Positions 1 through 10,301 of a DNA stretch of 40,565 nt are shown here, piece by piece. Below the pieces are notes generated by a model, which worked only from the letters and a program-made list of their open reading frames with translations, had not been told where the DNA came from and made no database searches. The position numbers were made by a program, and so were the translations under genes. The stretch lies in NCBI GenBank assembly GCA_017860135.1, contig JAFNAG010000016.1:1-40565 (forward strand). Reading direction: 5' to 3'. The first letter of the stretch is position 1. Each line of letters starts with the position of its first letter. The stretch is from Acidobacteriota bacterium. GTDB lineage: Bacteria > Acidobacteriota > UBA6911.

Positions 1-39
1 CAAAACCTGATTCCGCACGCGGGGATGGCCCCCCGATTC

Positions 40-1026
40 TCAGGCCAGGTAGATGGGAACCGGGGTGAAGCAAATGATCAGGATCAGCATCGCCGCAACG
101 CCGATCACTCTGCGGCCGGTCCCGACGGCCTCATCGTCGTACAGTGTAGGTGGATGGTAGAAGCGTGCCCGCAGGCCGACGATCATAATGAGCACCGCAA
201 ACAGCAGGTAGGAGGGAATCGGCCAGCCTGCGAAACTCACCAGCACGAGAGCGACGGTCGCACCGATGGAAACCTTCTTCTGCAGTTCGCGGCCGAGCAT
301 CGCATAGGCGATGTGCCCGCCGTCCAGCTGCCAGATCGGAAAGAGATTCAGGCTGGTCGCCAGCAGCCCGAACCACGCGGCCATCGCGATCGGGTGCGCG
401 ATCATGTCCTGTGTCCCGGAAGAATAGCCCAGCACCGCGGCGCCGATCCAGCGAAACAGAAGCGGCTCTCCGAACGCGATCTCCCCGGCGATGCTGCCCT
501 TCGGAATCAGAGTGGAATAGGCGATGCCGACAATCAGGGCAGGCACGACGAATACAAAGCCGGCCAGAGGTCCGGCAATACCGACGTCGAACAGCGCCCT
601 CTTGCTTTGAAACGGCGATCTGATTCGGATGAATGCTCCCATGGTTCCCGCGATCGAAATCGGCAGGGGCAGGAAATAGGGCGGGGTGCAGCGGATTCCG
701 TAGTGGCGGCACGCAAGGAAATGCCCCATTTCATGGGCCAGCAGAATCATGACGATCGTGAATGAAAACGAAACCCCCTGCAGCAGCAGACTCGGATGCG
801 ATGCGACCAGGATCAGCATGCGAATCAGGCCGACATCCCCGGCGACATAGAAGAGACCGGCGTATGTCGTGCTCAAAATGGTGGCAAGCAGAAGAAAAGA
901 GGGAAGCAGCCATTCCCGCCATTGGAACGGAGCCGTTCCGGGGGGTGGATATTCATGCACCGGAGGCCGCGCGACCCACGTTTGCCCAAGGCGCGCGGTC
1001 GGATCGGTGGGGAAATCACTACTCAC
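40..1026 (-). CDS. Site-2 protease family (M50) membrane metalloprotease
   Basis: HEMGHFLACRHYG zinc motif, LNLFPIWQLDGGH second motif, multiple hydrophobic segments. Confidence 0.9.
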   Translation of the reverse strand: MSSDFPTDPTARLGQTWVARPPVHEYPPPGTAPFQWREWLLPSFLLLATILSTTYAGLFYVAGDVGLIRMLILVASHPSLLLQGVSFSFTIVMILLAHEMGHFLACRHYGIRCTPPYFLPLPISIAGTMGAFIRIRSPFQSKRALFDVGIAGPLAGFVFVVPALIVGIAYSTLIPKGSIAGEIAFGEPLLFRWIGAAVLGYSSGTQDMIAHPIAMAAWFGLLATSLNLFPIWQLDGGHIAYAMLGRELQKKVSIGATVALVLVSFAGWPIPSYLLFAVLIMIVGLRARFYHPPTLYDDEAVGTGRRVIGVAAMLILIICFTPVPIYLA

Positions 1027-1091
1027 AAAACTCCGAACTTTCTTGTAATTCCTACTGGACAGGAAGGATGCCTGCAGCGCTTTCCGCAGGA

Positions 1092-1367
1092 TCAGAAGAT
1101 CTTGTCCGCACGTATTTCCTTGCCGGGCTTGAAGCGGATCGTCTTGCCCGGAGGAATCGCGACCTCTTCCCCGGTGCGGGGATTCCGGCCGACGCCGCTC
1201 TTGCGCGGTTTCACGATGAATACCCCGAATCCGCGCAATTCGATCCTTTCACCACGCTTCAGTGCGCTCTTGAGTGAATTGAAAACGGATTCGACCGCAA
1301 TCTCCGCTTTTACCTTCGTGATATTCAACTGATCGGCAACACGGTTCACGATGTCCTGTTTTATCAC
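1092..1367 (-). CDS. HU/IHF family DNA-binding protein
   Basis: 91 aa; GFGVFIVKPRKSGVGRNPRTGEEVAIPPGKTIRFKPGKE signature; GTG start preceded by GGAGGATC. Confidence 0.93.
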   Translation of the reverse strand: MIKQDIVNRVADQLNITKVKAEIAVESVFNSLKSALKRGERIELRGFGVFIVKPRKSGVGRNPRTGEEVAIPPGKTIRFKPGKEIRADKIF

Positions 1368-1395
1368 GCTGATCCTCCATAAGTTCGTGCAAACA

Positions 1396-1424
1396 TATTA
1401 TTTGTGGCTCGGAAGCCTGTCAAG
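1396..1424 (-). promoter_or_regulatory. Sigma70-type promoter for the HU/IHF gene (TTGACA-17-TAATAT)
   Basis: Minus strand reads TTGACA ggcttccgagccacaaa TAATAT, upstream of the HU/IHF start. Confidence 0.75.
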
Positions 1425-1956
1425 CCAATTCTATTTCCCGCATTACACCGTCGACCCTCGTTGCCAGACTCCCGCCTTGCCCGATTCCCTCAGAATCCAA
1501 TATCGGCGTGATGCCGGATGATTGGATCGCTGCAATTGCGCGCCGCGATTAGGATAATCCTCCCTGTTGCCCGCAGCAGGTCTCGTCACGGCAGGATTTC
1601 CTCCGGCGTCAGTCCCTGATCTCACCTGGCGATGGCGCTCCCGTTCCAGTGCGGGTCTATGCCGGCGAAGGCATCACACGAGTGGTCTTCCTGAAAGTGG
1701 ATTCCGGGTGCTGCACCTCCTATGCCGATCGGAAAGGCAAGTGTCAAGCGCTAAGCAACATCGAGGTAATATGGCACGAATACGGGGCTGCTCCGCCGCA
1801 ATCCGCTGATGTTTCCCGATGCCGTCGGCTGCGGCGAAGGAGACCCGGCCCTTGCAATCAGATTCAGGCATCCCGTATCATTCGAGATGCGGAATCAGGC
1901 GGTGAACATTGGATTCTTAACTGCGCACCTGTGCCACGCGACCTCGGAAAAGTCCC

Positions 1957-2475
1957 ATGAGACGGATGCTGCTGCGGGCGTTGAGTATTAGCCTCCTTTT
2001 GTTTCCGGCTGCCTGCGGATACCGGCTCGTCAGTGCGGTGCAAATCCTCCCCGGCGGCGTGCGTTCCCTGGGCATTCCCACATTCATCAACACGACCCGG
2101 CAATACAAACTCGAGCAAGGGATCACCGAGGCGGTGTTACAGGAGTTTTTTCTGCGCACCCGCGTCCCGGTGAATTCGGATGCGAGCGGCGTGGACGCCG
2201 TGTTCCAGGGAGTGATCCGGGACATGAGGTCAAGCCCCGTGAGCTTCGACAAGGAAGGGTTCGCTTCGGAATTCCTCGTGACCGTGCAGATCTCGGCCAA
2301 ACTTGTGCGGGTCAGGGATGGAGCGGTGCTGTGGCAGAATCCGGATTTCGTTTATCAAAACCGCTATGTGCTGAACAGCAGAGTCACTGAATTCTTTTCC
2401 GAGGAAAATGCGGCCCTGGGTCGCCTGGCACGCGATTTTGCTGCGAGCCTGGCCAGCACTGTCCTCACCCGTTAG
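1957..2475 (+). CDS. lptE: LptE-like LPS-assembly lipoprotein
   Basis: Lipobox LLFPAACGYRL; GVRSLGIPTFINTTRQYKLEQGITEAVLQEF typical of LptE family; located directly before holA. Confidence 0.78.
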   Translation: MRRMLLRALSISLLLFPAACGYRLVSAVQILPGGVRSLGIPTFINTTRQYKLEQGITEAVLQEFFLRTRVPVNSDASGVDAVFQGVIRDMRSSPVSFDKEGFASEFLVTVQISAKLVRVRDGAVLWQNPDFVYQNRYVLNSRVTEFFSEENAALGRLARDFAASLASTVLTR

Positions 2476-2479
2476 CCCC

Positions 2480-3472
2480 TTGCCAGTCCTGACCTTCGAC
2501 GAACTGGATGCAGAATTAAGCCGCGGGAAATTCCGTCCCGTCTACCTCCTCTACGGGCCGGAAGAGTATCTGTTGCGGAGGGCGGTAACTTCACTCCGTG
2601 AAAGGGCTGTCGCCGCGGAAGCACGTGCGTTCAATTATCGGGAGTTCAGCGGCGCTTCTGGCGACGCCCGCCGGGTCCTCGAAGAAGCAAGGACATTCCC
2701 GCTTATGGCAGCGCGCCGGATGGTCCTCGTCACAGAGGCCGGAAAATTCGGCGTCACAGGGCTCGAGCTGATTGCAGAGTATGCCGACCGGCCCGAAGCG
2801 AAGACCGTCCTGGCATTGGTGGCGGACGAACTGGATCGCCGCACCGCCTTTTACAAGCGCATGACAGAACGCGCGTGCGTGGTGGAATTCGCGAAAGTGA
2901 AGGGACCTGCCCTCGAGACCTGGGCCTCCAGCCTGCTCTCAAGGAGGGGATATCGCATCGGCGCATCGGTCCTGCACGAGCTGATCGAACTTGCGGGCTC
3001 CGACCTGCTGAGCCTGAACAATGAACTTGAAAAGCTCATGCTGTACGCCGGCAAGGACAAGGAAATCCGGGATGCGGCCGTCAACTCCCTGGTGCGCGCC
3101 AGCCGCCTGCACGGAATATTCGAACTTACCGGCGCCATCGGCCGTCGCGACCGCAAGCAGGCCCTGCGCCTGCTCGGGAATCTTCTCGAAATGGGGGAGC
3201 CCCCCCTGGTCATCTTGAGCATGATGGCCAGGCATTTCAGACAAGTCCTGGCTGCAAAGGAACTTATGCAGAAGGGTCAACCGGTTCAGGAGGTCGGAAG
3301 ACAGATTCAGGTGCCGCCGTTCGCGCTGCAGGAGTTTCTGCGCCAGGCCCGATCCATCGATACCGATTGCGCCCGGGGACTGCTCGAGCGGCTCGCCTGG
3401 ATCGATCGCCAGATCAAATCAACGAGCCCCGACCCGCGCCTGCTGCTCGAACACTGGATCTGTTCTCTCTGA
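2480..3472 (+). CDS. holA: DNA polymerase III subunit delta
   Basis: FRPVYLLYGPEEYLLRRAV...; probable TTG start at 2480 (in-frame ORF opens at 2408 inside lptE). Confidence 0.88.
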   Translation: MPVLTFDELDAELSRGKFRPVYLLYGPEEYLLRRAVTSLRERAVAAEARAFNYREFSGASGDARRVLEEARTFPLMAARRMVLVTEAGKFGVTGLELIAEYADRPEAKTVLALVADELDRRTAFYKRMTERACVVEFAKVKGPALETWASSLLSRRGYRIGASVLHELIELAGSDLLSLNNELEKLMLYAGKDKEIRDAAVNSLVRASRLHGIFELTGAIGRRDRKQALRLLGNLLEMGEPPLVILSMMARHFRQVLAAKELMQKGQPVQEVGRQIQVPPFALQEFLRQARSIDTDCARGLLERLAWIDRQIKSTSPDPRLLLEHWICSL

Positions 3473-3495
3473 ATGACCGGCGCCGGGGAGGCGGT

Positions 3496-3777
3496 CTATT
3501 TTTCTGCGGCCGGCACCGAAGTGGCATTGCAGTGCCGGGTGAGGCGTGACTTGTGCCGAGCCGCGGCATTGGCGCTGAGCGCCCCTTTACGGACAGCCTT
3601 GTCGACTTGAGAATACAATCCGCGAAGGCCCGCGGCGGTCTCTTCGGATTTTCCGGAATTCAGCTTTTCGGAAAACTTTTTCAACGCCGTTCGCAGGGTG
3701 CTGCGATTATTGCGGTTCCTGTTCCTACGTCGGTTGCTCTGTCGGTGCGCTTTCAGAGCCGAGGCGTGATTCGCCAT
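3496..3777 (-). CDS. rpsT: 30S ribosomal protein S20
   Basis: MANHASALKAHRQSNRRRNRNRNNRSTLRTALKKF; start at internal Met of the ORF track entry. Confidence 0.93.
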   Translation of the reverse strand: MANHASALKAHRQSNRRRNRNRNNRSTLRTALKKFSEKLNSGKSEETAAGLRGLYSQVDKAVRKGALSANAAARHKSRLTRHCNATSVPAAEK

Positions 3778-3839
3778 TCCCGCTGATCCTCCTGAAAGTC
3801 GTTGCCCGGAGCCCATGTTGGAATTCCGGAAAAAACTTT

Positions 3840-3868
3840 ATAATACAAGCACTTATAATTCATGTCAA
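3840..3868 (-). promoter_or_regulatory. Sigma70-type promoter for rpsT (TTGACA-17-TATTAT)
   Basis: Minus strand reads TTGACA tgaattataagtgcttg TATTAT upstream of rpsT. Confidence 0.75.
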
Positions 3869-3882
3869 TCGGTATTTTGCCA

Positions 3883-3911
3883 TTGACTTGCCCTGCGCAC
3901 AGACCTAAGAT
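3883..3911 (+). promoter_or_regulatory. Sigma70-type promoter for phoH (TTGACT-17-TAAGAT)
   Basis: ttgact tgccctgcgcacagacc taagat, divergent from the rpsT promoter. Confidence 0.6.
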
Positions 3912-4019
3912 AGTATCAGAAATGCGCATGATGGATAGTGACCTGAGTCCCGCCGCATCGTGGAGCAATCTGCTGTTCCCGCATATTTCATTCCGAGCAC
4001 GAGGTCAAGCGGCCGTTTC

Positions 4020-5006
4020 ATGAAAAAAGTCCTTCTCTCGGATCGCAGTCTGCAGCTTCTTTTTGGGCCCCTCGACGAAAATATCCGGTTCCTGGAAAAC
4101 CTCTTCGCCGTGACCATCCAGGCCCGCGACTCCTCTCTCGCCATCGAGGGCGAAGAGGCAAACGTCACCCTGCTGGAACGCATTCTGGTGGACTTCGCCG
4201 GGCTGATCGACAAAGGGCACAGCATAAGCAACGGCGACCTCAAGTCGGCATTCAAGCAGATCGCGGAGGATGCTGCCCTGACGCTGAACGATTTTTTCCC
4301 GAAGATGCAACTGCTGGCCGCGGGCAAGAGACAGGTCACGCCCAAGAGTCTGAATCAGCGCCGCTATGTCGAATCGATCCGCCAGAACGACATCGTCTTC
4401 GCCATTGGCCCGGGAGGAACGGGCAAGACGTTCCTTGCCGTGGCAATGGCCCTCACCTATCTGCTGGAGAAAGGCGTCACGCGCATCATCCTGACGCGCC
4501 CGGCCGTCGAAGCGGGCGAGCGGCTCGGATTCCTCCCGGGAGATCTGGAGGCTAAGATCAATCCGTACCTCCGCCCCCTCTATGACGCACTCTACATCCT
4601 GATGGAGTCGGAGAAAATACAGCGCTACCTCGAAACCGGAGTGATCGAGATTGCGCCGCTGGCGTTCATGCGCGGAAGGACTCTCAACGATGCGTTCATC
4701 ATCCTCGATGAGGCGCAAAACACCACGTCAGAGCAGATGAAGATGTTTTTGACCCGCATCGGATTGCATTCCAAGGCCGTAATCACCGGAGACGTCACCC
4801 AGATCGACCTCCCGTTGGGCCGCGGTTCGGGCCTGGTCGAAGCGCGCAATATTCTCAGAGGTGTGGAGGGATTGGCCTTCTGTTATTTCAACGAAGGGGA
4901 CGTGGTGCGCCACCACCTGGTTCGACTGATCATCAAGGCGTACCAGCAGCACGCGCAGAGTGAAACTACCGGGAACTTCAACGGAAATGGCAGCCAAGAA
5001 GCATAA
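4020..5006 (+). CDS. phoH: PhoH family ATPase
   Basis: Walker [20 protein letters not shown] Walker [12 protein letters not shown]. Confidence 0.92.
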   Translation: MKKVLLSDRSLQLLFGPLDENIRFLENLFAVTIQARDSSLAIEGEEANVTLLERILVDFAGLIDKGHSISNGDLKSAFKQIAEDAALTLNDFFPKMQLLAAGKRQVTPKSLNQRRYVESIRQNDIVFAIGPGGTGKTFLAVAMALTYLLEKGVTRIILTRPAVEAGERLGFLPGDLEAKINPYLRPLYDALYILMESEKIQRYLETGVIEIAPLAFMRGRTLNDAFIILDEAQNTTSEQMKMFLTRIGLHSKAVITGDVTQIDLPLGRGSGLVEARNILRGVEGLAFCYFNEGDVVRHHLVRLIIKAYQQHAQSETTGNFNGNGSQEA

Positions 5007-6126
5007 GATACGTCTGGGAGTGATGTTCGGCGGCAAATCCGGCGAACACGAGGTGTCCCTGGCTTCCGCCGCTGCCGTGATCGGCGGGCTGGACCCCGAA
5101 GAGTATGAAGTGATCGCGATCGGCATTACGAAGTCCGGAACGATAGCGAGCGCTTCCGAGGTCCGCACCATGCTGCCGGCGACGCTGCTGCAACGTGTCT
5201 CCCCGTGGGTGGGGGAAGAGGGGGGGAACACTCCGGACCTGAAATCCTCATTGCTTGGGCACGATGGCAGGGGGGACCGGCGTCCGGATATCATCTTCCC
5301 TGTGCTGCACGGCCCCTTCGGCGAAGACGGGACTATCCAGGGCCTGCTTGAGATTGCCGGCATTCCTTATGTAGGCTGCGGCGTGCTCGCCTCCGCCGTC
5401 GGCATGGACAAGGATTTCATGAAACGCCTCTTCCTCCACGCCGGTCTGCCGGTAGTGCCATACTTTGTGGAATCGTCCCGTGGACTGAAGCAGAGGCTGG
5501 CGCAGATTCGTTCGGCTGCGGAGAGCCGTTTCGGGTATCCGGTTTTCTCCAAGCCCGCAAACCTGGGTTCCTCGGTGGGAGTCTTCAAGATACACGATGC
5601 CGGTGAATTCGATCAGGCCGTGCTCGCCTCTGCCCGGTTCGACCGCAAGGTGGTCGTCGAGAAGGGCATCGATGCCAGGGAACTGGAGTGCGCCGTGCTG
5701 GGCAACGAAGAACCGGAAGCTTCGGTTGTGGGAGAGATCATCCCGGCGTGCGAGTTCTACGATTACACCGCCAAGTACCGGAACCCCGACAGCCGGGCCC
5801 AGATCCCTGCCGACATCGCTCCCGAAACCGCACGGGAAATCCGCGACCTGTCGCTGCGCGCATTCCGGGCCATCGAAGGATCCGGGCTCGCGCGAGTGGA
5901 TTTTTTTCTGGATCGCAACACAGGGACAGTCTGGCTGAACGAAATCAACACCATGCCTGGGTTCACGTCCATCAGCATGTATCCGAAGCTGTGGGCTGCC
6001 TGCGGCGCGCCTTTTGCGGACCTGATCCGGCGCCTCATCGATCTTGGTTTCGAGCGTCACCGGCAGCGCGAGGGGTTCACGGCCGTGCGGCCGGACGGGA
6101 GGGACGGCGGCGGCATGGCAGTGTGA
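4987..6126 (+). CDS. ddl: D-alanine--D-alanine ligase
   Basis: [21 protein letters not shown]-grasp; [21 protein letters not shown]. Confidence 0.95.
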   Translation: MAAKKHKIRLGVMFGGKSGEHEVSLASAAAVIGGLDPEEYEVIAIGITKSGTIASASEVRTMLPATLLQRVSPWVGEEGGNTPDLKSSLLGHDGRGDRRPDIIFPVLHGPFGEDGTIQGLLEIAGIPYVGCGVLASAVGMDKDFMKRLFLHAGLPVVPYFVESSRGLKQRLAQIRSAAESRFGYPVFSKPANLGSSVGVFKIHDAGEFDQAVLASARFDRKVVVEKGIDARELECAVLGNEEPEASVVGEIIPACEFYDYTAKYRNPDSRAQIPADIAPETAREIRDLSLRAFRAIEGSGLARVDFFLDRNTGTVWLNEINTMPGFTSISMYPKLWAACGAPFADLIRRLIDLGFERHRQREGFTAVRPDGRDGGGMAV

Positions 6127-6204
6127 TGTCTGCTTGGATTGTATGATGTTTTTTTGCTTATTGCACCGGTAACTTCCCGGTCAGGCGAAAGGAGGGATAG
6201 CGCT

Positions 6205-6450
6205 ATGAGCGTTCCTTTGGGTGAGGCAGAACTCCGTCAACAGTTGCTCTCGAGGGACGAGGAATTCAGGAAACTGGCCGCCGAGCATCAGTCCTATGAC
6301 GAGCAGTTGGAGCAGTTGAGTCGCCGTCATCACCTGAGTGCGGATGAAAGAATGCAGGAAATTACCCTCAAAAAGAAAAAACTGATGCTGAAAGACCAGA
6401 TGTATTCCATCGTTCAGAGATATCAGAAGGAAACGAATGCCGGATCCTGA
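6205..6450 (+). CDS. YdcH/DUF465 family small coiled-coil protein
   Basis: FRKLAAEHQSYDEQLEQLSRRHHLSADERMQEITLKKKKLMLKDQMYSIV; GGAGGG RBS upstream. Confidence 0.85.
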   Translation: MSVPLGEAELRQQLLSRDEEFRKLAAEHQSYDEQLEQLSRRHHLSADERMQEITLKKKKLMLKDQMYSIVQRYQKETNAGS

Positions 6451-6537
6451 CTCTCCGGATTCTCCCCTCGAGCGTGACAACCGGGCCGTCGGCCGTCCTG
6501 CCCGTGAACATGCGCGGGAACTGCCGGGCAAACCGCA

Positions 6538-7158
6538 ATGGTACACGACGCGTATCGGTTCCTGATCCCACTTCTCGCTCTGTGCGCGCTATGCCTCTAC
6601 TTAGGGATGGGCGCAGCGGCGGCCGTGATCGCGGTTCTCGCGTGTTTTGTCGCCTATTTCTTCCGCAATCCGGCGCGAAAAATCCCGCCCGGGGATCACC
6701 TGGTGGTTTCGCCCGCGGACGGCAAGGTCGTCAGGATCGGGCGTCTTCCCGACGCGGACAAGGAATTGCCGGGCGGGCACGCCATCAGCATCTTCCTCAA
6801 CATCTTCGACGTGCACGTGAACCGGGCTCCGATTCACGGCGCGCTGGAGCGCCTGGAATACCGCCGCGGCAGGTTCAAGGCGGCTTACGATGACGAAGCG
6901 TCCCGGGTCAACGAGCAGAATGTCCTCACCATCCGCGGCCCCCGCTATTGCATTACAGTCAAGCAAATCGCAGGGCTGATCGCCCGCCGTGTGGTATGCT
7001 GGAAGCAGCCTGGCAGTGCGGTGGAGCGGGGGGAAGTCTTCGGTCTGATCCGTTTCGGTTCCCGTGTCGATGTTCACCTCCCGCAAGATTTCCGGGTACG
7101 GGTTAAAGTCGGGGACCGGGTCAAAGGCGGCAGTTCCGTGATCGCAGAGGTCTCCTGA
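6538..7158 (+). CDS. psd: Phosphatidylserine decarboxylase family protein
   Basis: VSPADGKV, FDVHVNRAPIHG, IRFGSRVDVHLP pyruvoyl cleavage context; adjacent to pssA. Confidence 0.92.
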   Translation: MVHDAYRFLIPLLALCALCLYLGMGAAAAVIAVLACFVAYFFRNPARKIPPGDHLVVSPADGKVVRIGRLPDADKELPGGHAISIFLNIFDVHVNRAPIHGALERLEYRRGRFKAAYDDEASRVNEQNVLTIRGPRYCITVKQIAGLIARRVVCWKQPGSAVERGEVFGLIRFGSRVDVHLPQDFRVRVKVGDRVKGGSSVIAEVS

Positions 7159-7953
7159 ATGAAGTCCCAGGCCCAGCTCTTCGGAAGCATGATGACGCAC
7201 CCGCGCAGGCACCTGGGGCGCACCGTGTTCATCCTGCCCAGCCTGTTCACGGTGAGCAACATCTTTTGCGGATACTATGCGATCATCTCCGCCATGCACG
7301 AGCATTACGATTTTGCGGCGCAGGCTATCGGCATCGCCATCATCCTCGACATGCTCGACGGCAGAATCGCCCGCCTTACAAACTCCGAAACGGGCTTCGG
7401 GCTCCAGCTCGACTCGCTGGCGGACGTGATTTCTTTCGGCATTGCGCCCTCCGTGCTCGCCTTCTGCTGGGGATTGACTGTCCTGAACTACCAACTCGGC
7501 TGGATCGCCGCCTTCACGTTCACCATTTGCGGGGCCATGCGCCTGGCGCGCTTCAACGTGCAGGCCGGGCTGTTCAAGCATTTTGTCGGCCTGCCGATCC
7601 CCGCCGGAGGCGGAGCCGTCGCGGCGGTGGTGCACTTCTGGGTGGAGCCGGTTACGAGCCCGCTTGCATCCGGCCTGCTGGTGGCGGGAATTTTTCTGCT
7701 CGCCTTCCTGATGATCAGCACGTTCCGTTACAGCAGCCTCAAGAACCTCACGCTGGGAAGAAAGTCGCATTTCACGATCCTGATCATCGCCCTGCTCGTC
7801 GCCCTCATTTACAACTATTCCGACTGGACGCTGCTGATCATCGCCCTGACATACGCCGCTTCGGGGCCTGTAGCGAAATTCTATTCCATGGCGCGGCACC
7901 GCCGGCGTTCGCCGGAAGCGTTGCGCGTCCAGGAAGCCGGAAAGGGAAACTGA
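7159..7953 (+). CDS. pssA: CDP-diacylglycerol--serine O-phosphatidyltransferase
   Basis: DMLDGRIARLTNSETGFGLQLDSLADVISFGIAP CDP-alcohol phosphotransferase motif. Confidence 0.95.
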   Translation: MKSQAQLFGSMMTHPRRHLGRTVFILPSLFTVSNIFCGYYAIISAMHEHYDFAAQAIGIAIILDMLDGRIARLTNSETGFGLQLDSLADVISFGIAPSVLAFCWGLTVLNYQLGWIAAFTFTICGAMRLARFNVQAGLFKHFVGLPIPAGGGAVAAVVHFWVEPVTSPLASGLLVAGIFLLAFLMISTFRYSSLKNLTLGRKSHFTILIIALLVALIYNYSDWTLLIIALTYAASGPVAKFYSMARHRRRSPEALRVQEAGKGN

Positions 7954-7960
7954 GTGCCTC

Positions 7961-8554
7961 ATGGCGCGTAGAGCGGTTCTTCCTCCCCTTGCCCTGCTGG
8001 CCTGCGTCTTGATCTCGTGTGCGACGCTCCAGGCGCCGATGCAATCCCCCGTCTACACGCGGGAACAAATGCAGCATGCGGCCCGTGACGGGATCGAGAT
8101 CGCGGTCAGACCCATCGAGGGTGAGGACGAATACCTGGATTTGTTCGACAACGACTTGCCCGGGATCGGGATGGTTGCGGTCTGGGTGGAGGTGCGCAAC
8201 ACGCGCCCGGACGCGATACAGCTGAAGCCGGATTTGTGGTCGATGCGCACCGGTGCGCGCAGAGTCCCTGCCATGAGCGTTGCCGAGGTGTACGAGCGCT
8301 ATTACGAGGGGCGCCGGGTGCGCATGTATGCAGTGCGGACCGACGGCGCAGCGCGCTCAAGAATGCAGCAGGCTCTGCTTGCCGAAGGCCGTATCCCTCC
8401 CTCCGAAACGCGCCGCGGATTTCTCCTGTTCCGGATCGATCCGGCCGCAGCTCCCGGATGGAGCGGCGGCGCAGTGCTGGTGGCACGCGATATCCTGCCG
8501 GATTCCGGAACTGCAACCACGATCGAGATCTCGCTCTCCCATGCCGACCCGTGA
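7961..8554 (+). CDS. Putative lipoprotein of unknown function
   Basis: N-terminal signal ending LISCA; RBS-distance spacing after pssA; overlaps recO start by 14 bp. Confidence 0.7.
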   Translation: MARRAVLPPLALLACVLISCATLQAPMQSPVYTREQMQHAARDGIEIAVRPIEGEDEYLDLFDNDLPGIGMVAVWVEVRNTRPDAIQLKPDLWSMRTGARRVPAMSVAEVYERYYEGRRVRMYAVRTDGAARSRMQQALLAEGRIPPSETRRGFLLFRIDPAAAPGWSGGAVLVARDILPDSGTATTIEISLSHADP

Positions 8555-9308
8555 GGTAGAGGCCCTCGTACTGCGGCACTACCCGCTCTCCGAGGGCGAC
8601 CGCATCGTAGTCCTGATGACAAAGGAGCACGGAACACTGCGTGCAGTCGCACAGGGCGCCTGCAAGCCGCGCAGCCGCCTGGGAGGCTGCCTGGAGCCGA
8701 TGACGCACGTCTGCGTGCAGCTCTACGCCAGGGAAGGGAGCGAACTCGCGCGCATCTGGCAGTGCGAGATCGTTCGCTCCTATCTGGGCAGGAACCCGAC
8801 TCTGGACCGGGTCTTCGGGTATTCCTACTTGGGGGAGCTCAGCCAGGAGCTGGCGCAGGAAAACAATCCCAACGCTCTGCTGTTCCGGCTTCTCCTCGCG
8901 GTCCTGGATGCCGGGGAACAGATCGGCCTGAACCAGGCGTTGCTCCGGTATTTCGAACTCTGGGCGCTCCGGCTCAACGGCTGGCTGCCCGATTATGACT
9001 CTTGCCCGGCTTGCGGAAAATGTGTTAAAGATCAGGGGTTTTATGCATGGTTGGAAGCCGGCCAGGGACGCTGCCGGGCCTGCGCGGATCATCGGGGCAT
9101 CAGGGTCGGCCCCGAGGCCGCCTGCCAGCTGCAGGAGATTCTGCAGCTTTCCCCGGCACGGTTCGCCTCCGGCGCCCATTCCGCTGCCGCGCTGCGCGAT
9201 CTGGAGCGTCTGGCGCAGTCCTTGATCGAATGGCATCTGGAGAAGCGGCTCAAGTCCTACGGCACACTCAAGGAGGTGCTGGGCGTCGGCGGGCGGCCGG
9301 AACTCTGA
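8541..9308 (+). CDS. recO: DNA repair protein RecO
   Basis: MPTREVEALVLRHYPLSEGDRIVVLMTKEHGTLRAVAQGACKPRSRLGG; CPAC...CRAC zinc-ligand Cys. Confidence 0.92.
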   Translation: MPTREVEALVLRHYPLSEGDRIVVLMTKEHGTLRAVAQGACKPRSRLGGCLEPMTHVCVQLYAREGSELARIWQCEIVRSYLGRNPTLDRVFGYSYLGELSQELAQENNPNALLFRLLLAVLDAGEQIGLNQALLRYFELWALRLNGWLPDYDSCPACGKCVKDQGFYAWLEAGQGRCRACADHRGIRVGPEAACQLQEILQLSPARFASGAHSAAALRDLERLAQSLIEWHLEKRLKSYGTLKEVLGVGGRPEL

Positions 9309-9380
9309 GACGCCCGGAAGGGCGTCCCGCGGAACCTCGGCGCCGGAAATATCAGAAACCGTACCGCCCAGGCAGGCCTT

Positions 9381-10292
9381 ATGCAAAAAAAGAACTTCCA
9401 GCAGATCATTCTCACATTGCAGCAATACTGGGACCGTCACGGGTGCGCACTCCAGCAGCCGTATGACCTGGAAGTCGGCGCCGGCACCATGGCGCCCGAA
9501 ACCTTCCTGAGAGTGCTGGGGCCCGACCCATACCGGGTGGCCTACGTAATGCCTTCGCGCCGGCCCGCGGACGGCCGGTACGGAGACAATCCCAACCGCG
9601 TGCAGAAGCACTATCAATACCAGGTCATCCTGAAACCTGCGCCGCCCGATGCGCAGGACCTGTATCTCAGGAGCCTGGAAGCGCTCGGCATCAGCCTCCG
9701 GGAACACGACCTGCGCTTCGAAGAAGATAACTGGGAATCGCCGACGCTCGGCGCCTGGGGCATCGGCTGGCAGGTGCTGCTCGACGGCCTCGAAATCACT
9801 CAGTTCACCTATTTCCAGCAGGCAGGGGGAATCGACCTCGACCCGGTGAGCTGCGAGATCACCTACGGGCTCGAACGCATCGCCACGTTCATCTCCGAGG
9901 TGGACAGCATCTACGACCTTGCCTGGACGGAAGGGCTGAGTTATCGGGCTGTGCGGCACCGGGAAGAAGTCGAGTTCTCAAAATACAATTTCGAAGCCGG
10001 GAACATCCCCATGCTCTTCAGCCTCTTCAACCTCTACGAGGAAGAGTGCAGGCGGCTCCTGGCGCAGGATCTTGTCCTGCCCGCATACGATTACTGTCTC
10101 AAATGCTCCCACGCGTTCAACCTGCTCGACTCGAGGGGAGCCATCAGCGTCACGGAGCGCGTCGGTTTGATCGCGCGCGTGCGCCAACTTGCCTGCGAGG
10201 TGGCGCGAAGGTATGTGGCAACCTGCCCGCCGCGGGAAGCTCCCGTGCTTCCCGCCGGCGGCCCCAGTGAAACCGCTGCCGGGAACTCCTGA
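9381..10292 (+). CDS. glyQ: Glycine--tRNA ligase alpha subunit
   Basis: [43 protein letters not shown]. Confidence 0.97.
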   Translation: MQKKNFQQIILTLQQYWDRHGCALQQPYDLEVGAGTMAPETFLRVLGPDPYRVAYVMPSRRPADGRYGDNPNRVQKHYQYQVILKPAPPDAQDLYLRSLEALGISLREHDLRFEEDNWESPTLGAWGIGWQVLLDGLEITQFTYFQQAGGIDLDPVSCEITYGLERIATFISEVDSIYDLAWTEGLSYRAVRHREEVEFSKYNFEAGNIPMLFSLFNLYEEECRRLLAQDLVLPAYDYCLKCSHAFNLLDSRGAISVTERVGLIARVRQLACEVARRYVATCPPREAPVLPAGGPSETAAGNS

Positions 10293-10301
10293 GATTTCTC
10301 T

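Noticed and set aside
6601-7962. 453-aa minus-strand ORF
   Set aside because: Antisense to psd and pssA; low-complexity charged composition.
9309-9380. T-box or riboswitch upstream of glyQS
   Set aside because: Spacer is only 72 bp with no T-box sequence or suitable structure.
8106-9959. 617-aa minus-strand ORF
   Set aside because: Antisense shadow of recO and glyQ in high-GC DNA; composition is not protein-like and matches no family.
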